A stretch of DNA of 64,000 nucleotides, taken from positions 9,512,940-9,576,939 of the forward strand of contig LS997563.1 in assembly GCA_000469685.2 (NCBI GenBank). Reading direction: 5' to 3'. The DNA is from Haemonchus contortus (lineage: Eukaryota > Nematoda > Chromadorea > Rhabditida > Trichostrongylidae). The stretch's first letter is position 1; each line of letters opens with the position of its first letter. A program made the position numbers and the translations under genes. Positions 13,169 through 23,200 of the stretch are shown here, piece by piece. The notes below the pieces were generated by a model, which did not search any database, was not told the origin of the DNA, and saw only the letters and a program-made list of their open reading frames with translations.

Positions 13169-13404
13169 GGTCACAAACCGGAACTATTGGAGTTTTGCCA
13201 AACATTACAGCGTCACCACATCCTCCTCATACGGAACAAAGTGTTTAGTTATCACTACTTAGATTAACAAGAACAGATGACCAATTAATCGATAAAGTTT
13301 ATTTCGTAGTCTTAAATCGTATCAGTTGTCATTCCATCGAAGATCTGTTACACAAATTTGTAGTACACAAAGGTAAAACTGTTATGGCCGGTGTTTGTTT
13401 CAGC

Positions 13405-14421
13405 TCAATCGGGAACAATTTTGCTGAGAAAAGACGACCGCAGTGGTTCGATTTTTAAAGCGTATCCGATAAGTAGAGCTACCCAAGCCAGGAGCAATAA
13501 AAACGCAACCATTACGAAGAGAAACAGTATTACAAGTAGAGTCTGAAAATAGTAATTTAGTATGAAGAAGCCTTCTCAGAGCAGTTTCTAAAAACTCCAC
13601 ACCTTGCGAGCTTTTCTAGGCTTAGGCTTCATGTCGAGGTAGTTTTCTGGACTCTGTCTCGTGTCTGGAAACAATAACTGCTCGCAATACTTGGATGTAA
13701 GAAGCAGAAGTGGTACTTCGTGAGAGGTCATGTCAAAAATGAAGAACTGGCAGCATCGGGTAGGCTATCTTCATTTGCGGAAAGACGGAAGACACCCCGA
13801 CGAAAATAGGCTACGTACCTCGCCCTTCCCAACTAACAATTTCTTTGCTTCCAACTCCTTCAGTGCTTCCGATTTTCTCCCTGTAGAAAATTCCTTCCTT
13901 ACTTCCAAATTCTTCCTTGCTTCCGAATTCTTCTCTGCACCCGACTCCTTCCCTACTTCCTAATTCTTCCCTGCTTCTGACTACTTCGCCACTTCCAACT
14001 TTTTTGGCAAGCATAGTTTTCCTTGTGGCTCCTTCTTTAGTGTTCTGCTTTCTTTTTGCTGGTTTCCACCACCTTCTTTTTTGTCCAGTTTTTGCCGCCG
14101 TTGAAGTTTTGCTATCTTTACTTTTTTGGGTGTCCAATGAATCTCTGCTTCGACCGTCACTGAAAAACTTCATCAGACCTCTTTATCCTGAAGTGTCAAG
14201 AACTATGATCATCAACCTAGGTGGAGGAGGTGGATTCCCCATATATATTTGGGGTATAATGTTCTCATACTGGTGAATATCTTCAGGTGGCGGAGGTGGT
14301 AGAGGGTATACACCCATACGAGGTCCTATATTTTCGTAGGCGGCATTCTGAAATGCAAATAATTGTAGGTTCTAGCTACCGAGTCGAACAGGTTGAACAC
14401 GAGAGAACCACCTACCTCCAT
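13405..14421 (-). CDS. Tail-anchored GSKE-repeat protein, paralog 1 (225 aa, unrecognised family)
   Basis: Five exons on the minus strand join without a frame error: 14421-14416, 14347-14217, 14159-13819, 13664-13603 and 13542-13405 (678 bp with the TGA stop). Exon 1 codes only Met-Glu. Residues 3-45 are Pro/Tyr-rich (YENIGPRMG, then runs of five Pro). Residues 46-106 are strongly basic. Residues about 107-152 are hexapeptide repeats of the type EFGSKE/ELGSRE. Residues 161-180 end in KPKPRKARK. Residues 181-209 form one hydrophobic segment, followed by a 16-residue tail. No signal peptide is seen. Known topology rules suggest a cytosolic N-terminus and a tail anchor, with the basic run on the cytosolic side. 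The paralog at 15657-17137 has the same exon layout and phases and nearly equal sizes for three introns. I do not recognise the family or its function. Confidence 0.75.
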
Positions 14422-14535
14422 CCTATTGGGTCTGACCAAGCACAAAAACTGAGCATTACTTGCTTCTCAAATCTGACTCTGATAATAAGTTACTACTGAC
14501 TTCGTGTATCATTCTGTCGGTCTGCCTCTCTCCCG
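14422..14535 (-). promoter_or_regulatory. Proximal promoter of paralog 1
   Basis: About 110 bp upstream of the minus-strand start match the region upstream of paralog 2. The shared blocks are GGCAGACCGACAGAATG (14510-14526, 89 bp before the ATG) and a TTATTATCA block containing TGATAA (14480-14485, 59 bp before the ATG). A CAGTTTTT block follows, and CAATAGG lies directly before ATG. TGATAA is the classic GATA-factor site of nematode gut promoters; expression there is inference. Confidence 0.6.
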
Positions 14536-15544
14536 TTTGGTGATTCTGATAGCCAAAAATCTCAGAATCCCTAGTTTCACTTTACACAATTTGCTTGTTT
14601 GTGGGTGACCGGTATAACTCCTACCCAACTAGATGTGGAGCGTTCAATCTTGAATGAGAGACAGACAACGGAGTGGGAACACTGATGGTTGGAGACAGGA
14701 GCTGCTAACAGTCAAAAGGGACTGACAAGAATTGAGGAAGGCGAGAGCCAGAAGATCCGTTACAACTTCATGTTGAGACTAGAACGCTGGGACTTTTGTA
14801 GGTGATGTTGGGTGCAAAGGGACAGAGGCTGGCAAGAGCTGTTTGGGGCGGATGAAGATGTGGTAGAAGATGAGGTATACAAGTTAAGACTCACTGAGTC
14901 ATTACGCTCTCCCTGTTAAAGTGGAACCCTGACACCTCGAAAATAAAAGTGAGATGTGATGGGATCGGAAATGCTCGGTGATAGGGTGACGTGGAAGTAC
15001 AGAAGGCGGAGTCGTTGATGTTATGGTAGGCGATGTGTGGCTAGTAGTGATAGCAAGCGATAGGGGTGATGAGGAGCAATGAAACCTCAACACCTCGGTG
15101 GCAGATTTAGGATGTGTCAAGACTGGGGATGGTTGATGAACGGGGCGAAGGTCTGGTAACTGCCAATAGAACACTTCCTCTTCGCGTGAAAGCGGAGCAT
15201 CGTTTTTTCAGTGTGTGATGTAGGATATGATGCGATGGCAGATACCGGATCGAAGTAAATGATAACGTTGATAAAGATTGTTTATGTTGTAGGAGACTTC
15301 CAGTCTCTTGCCCCTGTGGTGTATACCATGAAACCTTGACGTTTTGACACAATTCATAGAACGAGATGGGATACCAGACAAGGCTATCAAAAATAATTGT
15401 CAAGAGGAGTGATAATGATATCAGTGCAATTTCGGAAGGCAGTGATAGGACAATCATGATCAGTACGATTCTGATGACGAATGATAACTTTAGAATGCTG
15501 GATTAGTAGTTTTCTCAACGTTCAAAGACTAAAAATTATCACAG
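14536..15544. other. Intergenic region between divergent paralogs
   Basis: About 1 kb separates the two conserved promoter blocks. I see no exon that joins either gene and no bounded repeat. The open frames here are short and unsupported. Confidence 0.5.
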
Positions 15545-15656
15545 AGCCAAAGGCAGACCGGCAGACTGATTCATGCATTTGATAGTATCTTATTATCACA
15601 GTCAGAATCAGGGAACAAGTGACGTTCAGTTTTTATACTCGATCAGATTCAATAGG
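15545..15656 (+). promoter_or_regulatory. Proximal promoter of paralog 2
   Basis: GGCAGACCGGCAGACTG (15552-15568) ends 89 bp before the ATG. TTATCA (15593-15598) ends 59 bp before it, exactly as in paralog 1. A CAGTTTTT block follows near 15627, and CAATAGG precedes ATG. The intervening sequence is also largely conserved (CTTATTATCA, AGTCAGA). A TCAG upstream of the start could instead be a trans-splice acceptor. Confidence 0.6.
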
Positions 15657-17137
15657 ATGGACGTGAGTGGTGTTCTCGGTTTCTATACTCGTTATTAGGC
15701 ATTTAGGGTTTGCAGTGATCTGATGTTACAGAGGAGTGGTTCATATGATGACACCAGCCTGCGTATGGGAGGATATCTTCCAGAAATACGAGCTCCGACA
15801 CCGCCTCCACCGCGGGTACGGCCTCCACCACGGCCGCCTCCATGGCTTCCGCCCCTACCGCCTTCGTCTATACCAGCAACCCCCCTGATGAATGCCTACC
15901 AACCCAGAACCGTCTTACCAGTCTACCAACCCAGAACCGTCCAGCCAAGAATGTATAGAAGAAATCTATCTCAACCATCAAGGTAGATGCTTAAAGTTTC
16001 TTCAATTTTTCAAGCAAAACCTTTTGAGAATGCCTTTCAGTATGAGCAAAGATTCAATGGAGGCACAGAGGAGCAAAACGAGGAAGTTCCCATCGAGGGA
16101 AGAAAGAAATAGAGAAATAACACAGTGGAGGCAAGGACAGCGAAACAGTGGAACTGAGAACAAAGTAGGATCTGGAAGCAAGGGAGAGTTTGGAATGTTT
16201 GGAAAATTAGGAGAAAGAGGAAGCGCTAGAGGCAGTAAAGGTGCTCTAAATAAAGAGGTGATGGAAAGGAGGAAAGGAACTGGAAGCAGAGACGAAATTG
16301 TTCGTAAGGAAGTATATGGAAGCAAGGGCAGATTTGGAAGTAGGGGAGGAATCGGAAGCCGGGAAAGAGTTTTAAGCTCAGATGGTACCAACGAAGAGTT
16401 CGGATCCAAAGAAGCATTCGGAAGCAAGGAAGAACCTGGAAGCAGGGAAGGAATTGGAAGCAGAGAAAGAGTAGGAAGTAAGGAAGGAGCTGGAGAAGAA
16501 CTTGGAAGCAGGGACGATGTTGTTAGTGGAGATGCAATTGGAATCAGAGAAGTGGACAGCCCTGAAGGATCAGGTATAGTCAGACTATACACTACTCTAT
16601 CTGAAGGTATATTCCGCGATTGGTCCGAGAGACCTAATCTTATTCTTTATCAGCTCCCCGAACCATTCAGTATCAACATTCCTTTTGATACAATGAAGGA
16701 CAAATCCGTTCAACCCTTTCATTAGATAGTTTCCAAAACTCGGCGCTGGTGCACCTTGAGGGCTCGAAATCACAGAGAGCACTGCTAGCGCTCAGGCCTC
16801 TTCATTTCCGAGTACACTTCTTCCACGAATTCAGCACTGATCCCCACAACATACATGTCATCTAATAATCATTTTTTCCAGCGAGACAAAGTCCACCAAA
16901 TCTCGACGACAAACCCAAACGAACAAAACTCCGTAAAGTGAGGAATTCCTGGAAGTTGCTTCGAAAATGACTTTCATACCGATAATCATCTTCCAGTTCT
17001 TATTCGTACTACTGTTTCTGGTCATACTGCTTTTCTGGTTATTGCTTTTGGCTTGGATACTCCTTCTGGTTGGATACGCTTTGGAATTCGGACCGCTGGG
17101 GTCGACCTTTATCTGCGAACTCGTTCCCGAAGGATGA
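15657..17137 (+). CDS. Tail-anchored GSKE-repeat protein, paralog 2 (328 aa, unrecognised family)
   Basis: Five exons join in frame: 15657-15662, 15732-15982, 16041-16573, 16882-16937 and 16997-17137 (987 bp with TGA). Exon 1 encodes Met-Asp only. An alternative ATG at 15723 spans the acceptor and is less likely because paralog 1 uses the two-codon exon. Residues 3-85 contain Pro-rich runs (PTPPPPRVRPPP) and two NPEP/QPRTV-like repeats. Residues 86-165 are basic and polar. Residues about 165-245 are tandem hexapeptides such as AFGSKE, GIGSRE and RVGSKE. Residues 265-282 (RQSPPN to KRTKLRK) match paralog 1, residues 283-311 are a single membrane segment, and a 17-residue tail follows. Introns are 69, 58, 308 and 59 bp. 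The predicted topology is tail-anchored with a long cytosolic repeat domain. Function is unknown; a membrane-linked scaffold or structural protein is a guess. Confidence 0.78.
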
Positions 17138-20100
17138 TACAAAGAATAGCTGTAACATTCTTGTTTTCTGTGAACTACACATTTATGGAAACGTTTTTTT
17201 CAATGGAATGACAACTGATACAATTTAAGACTGCGAAATAAACTACATCAATTAATTAGTAATCTGTACCTGTGATTCCGTGAATGAATTCCATGTAACC
17301 TATCCTGAGAAAGACGTGAATAGTGGCGGCTGATGTCATAAGCACATGCACATTCGCTTATGTTGCATCGAAATTCGCCTAAGCCAAACAGTCATCTACC
17401 TCTCCAAGTTCGTTCGCACAGTATCGAACTATTACGAGAAAAACTACGGTTTGAGCATTGAAAGACCTACAAGTAATTTTACATGCACGATAATCGAGAT
17501 ACCCCCTTTATTCAGGGCGGCGTCACTAATAAGACTAAGCTCACGATGAGAATGGTTTCCGAAATTTCCAGGTAGGACAGACTACCGGCCTCTAAGTATG
17601 CCATATGGAGAGCTGTCGGGTAAAAAACGATCCGAGAGGGTCCGAAAAGAGCTCAAGGGGCCGGCTTTGTCAATATTCACACCCAAAGGCGGAGGACGAG
17701 TTCCCACTGCGTTGTAGATTCTATACCATTCACAATGAATACCCGAGTTGGAAATTCAAACAACCCATTGCGTAACCCATGACGACAGCTCTTTGTCTTT
17801 ATCTATTTACTTCTTGACAAGTTTCCGCAAGAAAAAACCCACCATCACTGGAGCAGAACAGATCACTTCCTCTTCTCGTAATATGAGACAGTTTGACTGA
17901 ATAAAATGGCTCACCTGAGAATTGTTCTCTATGATTGTTTAATGGTTTGTGGCAGTTCAAGCCACATCTCTCAATCCAGATATATAGTAATTAGTTGTGA
18001 AGTAATATTTTTTTGACGTGCTTCATTGGAGCCATGAAGTGGCACTGTGCAAGAAGTGAGCTACATATTGTCACGGTCCTGAAATCGAATCCGCGACTTA
18101 TTTCACGGTCCTGTAATCAAATCCGTAACTTTTTTCCACAGAAAGGCACAGTTCATTACAATTCCGGGGTATCTAGTTCTGGTGATATAAGAGAAACCGT
18201 AATGCAGAATAGGATGGCGAGGGAAGCGCGGAAATGGGCGGATTTTGGAAAAATATTAGACTTCAATGAGGTAACAAAAAGGGGGCTCGTACGAGTTCGC
18301 CGTCTGTAACCGCCTAGGTGTCGTCCACATACAGGCATCCCAACGCTTCCATGTGAATAGTGTAGTCTCAATAAGATGGGCGTAAAACGGCCACTTTGGG
18401 TTTCTATGTCGACCAAATCGATTTTGAGCCCTTATTACGCCAATCTGAGCAGTTTTTCGATCCCCAAGGCCCCATGTACAGGTTCATGCTAGGGTCAAAC
18501 TCGAAAACCATTTTTTTATAGGTAACCTGCACTTTTAGGCCGACCAATCGATGTCCCATGCTTCCGGAAATGGTTCGTAGGCACCGAAGCAATCTGGGGA
18601 AGACGAAACTACTAAAATCCCAGCGAGTTATTGCATCGGAACAGCCTCGCACATCTGGACCTAAAAAATATCACCTGCTTTACTGGTTCAAGACTGCTCC
18701 ACTGCACTCTTCGCCCGTTGACTTCTGCTACTTCCCCCCCCCCTCTGCTTGGGTACAGCCAACGACTTCACCGAGAATCACAGTCTTCGGAGTTCTGGAT
18801 AGAAGGCATATCAAATTTCATGGTTTCTTTACCCTTTTGACTTAACTCTCATGCTGATTTTTGGAGTTAGAAACTTTAGCTCATCAGAAACTCTCCGACA
18901 AAGGATTAGAGCACCATTGCACTGGATCTTGAATGGGGACGAGGTCTTATGAACCTTTCAGTGGGAGGGAATGGGAAGAGGTTATGGTCATACCGTGTCC
19001 GAGGATTTGATGGAGCCTTTTTGTTTGGCTTCTAATGTATTTCAATATGACGCAATTCTTTTGTATACTGTTGACACTCTTTCGACATCAATTCGCTTCA
19101 ACGGAAATGGCTTTCGAAATGCTTTCTTCCTGTTAGAAAGAGTTAACTTTGAAAATATCCCGAGAGGAAAACACTCAAAGTTTACCGTCTCATGGTTTTG
19201 CCACACTACCAATTCCAATCCACAATTATTAGAATTACATCTTGCTTCAAGTCGTGCTGTCAAATTCATAACTTTTTGAGGCCCTCACACACCAGAGGAG
19301 CCTTCTCCCTGCAGACCCGAAATGTCAGACCAATAGCTGCTATTGCAATGATTCGGATGTGTTCCAGTGTAATTCAGCACTTGGTTGTTTCCCAAATTCG
19401 TTAGTCTTAATCAGAAGGTTCTTGTGAGTTAATCACTCAGCCTAACACATTATAAAGTGTACCCTGATGATGAATTGATGTGACCCTCTTCTGTAGCTGT
19501 TCTGATCGACGTTCTATGCCGAGTTCCATGCTTTCCAAACGATGTACAAAGCTTCCATTGCAAGAGAGCTGGATAATGGTCGTTCGCCAATTCGATACGT
19601 TGGTAATTGTGGTCATCAAGGATTTGAGGATATAGAGAGCCTAGAACGAAAATTCGCCATCAGAAACCTTTCTACATAAACCGCGACACTACTTAGGTTA
19701 TTATGCAGGATCTCTAACAAGACCCGTACAAAAAAGGTAAATTGCTTTCTTAGTCACAATAAGCTGGTGCTAGGGTACTTGGGGCAAAGCAGTTTTAGCA
19801 AAACTGACATAAACTGGATGATCAAACGCTCTTTCCGAAACCATTAGATCGCTTTACTAGAAAAAGAATCTATCGTTTCCCAATGAAAAATGAATGGTTT
19901 CCTATAGTCCTATCTTGATTGGGACGCTAGTCTTCATACAGTGGTTCACTAGGAAAGAGACTTCGGTGCTTCTGGTCGACCAATCTGGTTGATAGCGACA
20001 TAGGCTAGATGGTACTTCAGGTACTGACAACAGTTTGAAACATGGGTTGCAGTCAGGTCTTTATTTGACTTGTCATTCTTAACATTACTGCTACCGCTAT

Positions 20101-20262
20101 TCATGATGAAGAGATGCAAACAAATTATTTAACCATATTTCCTTCTAAAGATTCTGCTAGTGTGAAAGCGATCAAAGTTCATCATTTGTCTTGCATAAAT
20201 CGTGCTAATCGTACTTTAGGATTGCGACTTCATAAGAAACACAAAAATTTTCAGTGTCAGCC
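17138..20262. repeat. Upstream region of Srx gene A; homologous to 30.8-33.6 kb
   Basis: From about 17560 onward this interval aligns discontinuously with 30780-33570 upstream of gene B. The shared landmarks keep order: GCCATATGG with GTCGGGTAAAA; AGAAGTGAGCTACATATTGTCAC; TACGAGTTCGCC/TACGAGATCGCC; TAGAGCACCATTGCA/TAGAGCACCATCGCA; TTCGCTTCAACGGA; and TCATGATGA before the gene. It is therefore part of the duplication that produced genes A and B. No exon is supported. A piece near 18143 carries the AAGGCACAGTTC end seen in the TTAA element at 28074. Confidence 0.7.
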
Positions 20263-23200
20263 ATGAATTCGACTACCACCGACAGTCTCACAGTGGAGGA
20301 AACAGAAGAGCCTCTCTATCTTTCGTTAATCGAAGCTGGAGCTTATTTGTTGGTATGTCGATTGCATCATTAGGGTGTGGTGTCATTGCATACCCCTAGC
20401 TACAGTAAGGTACCCGTGGACGGTTACGTGACTACTTGAACTTTCTCTACGTCCCTGACGGCAAGAAGCTAGAGCGCAGAGAAAAACACCCCGGGTGAAG
20501 TCTACGGCGGTGGTGGTGGGGTCCCATTGGACAGGCGAGCACAACACTCGAAGAACACATCAAACGGGAGTGCGCCAGACGAGGGCAGAAAAATGACGCA
20601 TCCGGCAAATTTAAAGGAACCGAGTTCAAGTAGTCCGTAGGCCCCCGTGGACAACGTGTGGGTCCTGATGCGAATAGCGCAGCGTTTACAATCTTCACAA
20701 TGAAATGGGAACTCGTCTATCTTGGGTGTGTACGTTGGCTGAGCTGGTTCTGAGCCTTTATCCAGCCCTATGTAAACCGTTCGGGAGTCACAAGTTCATT
20801 CCAGGGAGAAATGGCAGAAACCATTTTGCCTTGAATTGTGCCTTCAAAGCATAGGGTCCTTTCAGCCGAAGCAAAATCGTGATGGGCCTAGCGGGTCTGA
20901 GGTTTAATAAAGCAGAAAGTGAAGGTGAAGGTCCCCGAATGAGTGTAAACATAGCAATACATCTTGTGACTATTAGGCAAGCGAAAGAGAAAATAGAAGC
21001 CTATCATGAAAAAAATTCATCAAGTTCAACCTTGAAGTACAAAAATTTCCACCTAGTTATATCGAATCCGGATAAACACAAATGATGATTCGAATGGGTA
21101 TTGGAACCATTCTGGAATCTGTATAGAACGCATTAGGGGTCATATAGAAGATCCATTTGTTTTGAATAACAGTCAAATGATATTCTTTCGGAATAAATAA
21201 AGATTTCAGATCTCTGTAATAGGTATATTCTGTAATCTTCTCGCATTTACTGTGATGGTTCGCCATCAGACGTTCAGAAATGCTTTCGGCAGATTGGCTA
21301 CTTGCTATACTTTATCGAATGCTGGAATACTAATCATTTTCATGGTTTGGTCTACTCCCTGGACTATATGGTGAGATTACATACTATAATGTTCCAAAAG
21401 AATAACTTGAATAAGCCACCACCTACAAAAAAAATGCCTGTTGACCATGAATAAATCTGCTTGCTCATGTAAACATTCAGGATGATCCCGAGTGGCTTGG
21501 ATTATATTAACTTAAGAATTGGATCTCTATCACTATTCTTTTATCAAGTTGCTCTACATTGTCATTTGTTTATTTCTATCAACAGGTCTTGATTTTGGAG
21601 ACATTTTGACATTTTTAAATAATTGTAATGCTCAATCGATGCACCACTGAAAACGTAAGAGGCATTCTGATACCGCGTCAGTTGAAGGATAGGCGAAAAC
21701 ATCTGCGCCCGCTTAGAAGTCATAGCTACTAAATGACTGTTACCAACACAAACGAGCGTTAGGCCAAAAAAAAAAATCATGGAAACTTTTCGAAGACTCG
21801 GAATTTAACATTGGCGAATATAAACTAATTTGTACGGAATCACGGTTTTTCAAAAGAAAACGATCAAATTTATGAATAGTTATCAACGAAACGGTCTCGA
21901 GTGCTGAGATCAAAAATTGTAAAGCAATATCTGCCCGGTTACCCAGTGGCTGCTTTCATAGTCCGCCGACGTGCCAGCCGAGGTAGTACTAGGGGGAAGG
22001 AGGGAGGCAGACGGTCTTTCGACGCGGTCGCGTCGCGCCCAAACCTTTTCGAAGGGCTGAAAACAGAGATTAACAAGATCAAAAACCAAACAACCAGGGG
22101 CTTGTGGAAGTGGTTTTTGGACTTGTTTTTCCTTGTTTACAGCCCTCCAAAGGGGCATGGGCGACGCGACCGCGTCGATGGACCGTCTGCCTCCCTCCTC
22201 CCCCCTAGTACTACCGCGCCTGGCACGCTGGCACGCCAGCGAAGCAGCCACTCTGCTGAAGGCGAATTCGTATGATTATCGTCGACGTATTCTGAATGAT
22301 CCAAAGCAGGTTCATTGCGATCACGTTTCCAATATATTATCGAAAAATGTTCACTCTTCACGCCTCGAATGTCATTATTGCCTTCTTTGCTACTGGAAGC
22401 TTTCTGTATTCATGCTTATTCTTTATAGGTAGCCTTACTTTGATGCATTTCGATTCTTTAAAGTAGCTCTACGTGTTTTTTTTAGATGGATGCGATTTCT
22501 TCTACATACACTATCCACCTGGTTGGACATACAATATGACGCCATGTACTGAATTCCTGGCGCTCTATGTCGACTATTACTACAACTATTTTATATTTTT
22601 TGTGTCCCTTGGTTTGGATATCACCACCATTGTACAGCTGAGATCAATGCGACGGGTGAGAATTCATGCTGAGTACATAAAACTACGGATCTCCCTCACT
22701 GAGGGTTCTCTCTCACTGGAGGATCTCCAGCCGGTTAATGACGAGGCTACGTAGGGCGTCCCCAGGTGGCGGATAGGGGAATTAATCGCCGACCAAAAGC
22801 CACCGGTACTTGCCCAGAGACGCAGGTGGATTCAGGGGATGGACTCCTTGATTCTGCTGTGCTGGGTCGATATACCCTCTGTTCCTCGCAGGCGATCCAC
22901 GCATACGTGTGTGGAGAGTCTGTGGGTGCAGTTGGTATCTGCCCATCGACTCGGCCAAAAGCTTGCATTCGAGTGAAGAACAAGTCACACTTGGAAGTAT
23001 CTGGGTGGCGATTCGGGGCTGCCTCCAAAAACAAAGCCCCTTGTCCACGTCGGGATAGCCTGGCAAGCCCCCGGAGTCAATAGCCCCCACGTCAGAGCCT
23101 GGCAAGCTGCACGTTGGGTATCTTCACGCCAAAAACAGTAATAGAAATGGGCCTCATTCCCTTGAACCTGAGGGAGCTCCCAATACGGCAGCGTTGGGTA

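Noticed and set aside
15723..15986. ATG at 15723 as the start of paralog 2
   Set aside because: Paralog comparison places an acceptor at 15731 and a two-codon first exon at 15657-15662, with conserved flanks.
16002..16592. 196-residue minus-strand frame rich in Ser, Leu and Pro
   Set aside because: It is the antisense of exon 3 of paralog 2; the plus-strand frame has the splice sites and the matching paralog.
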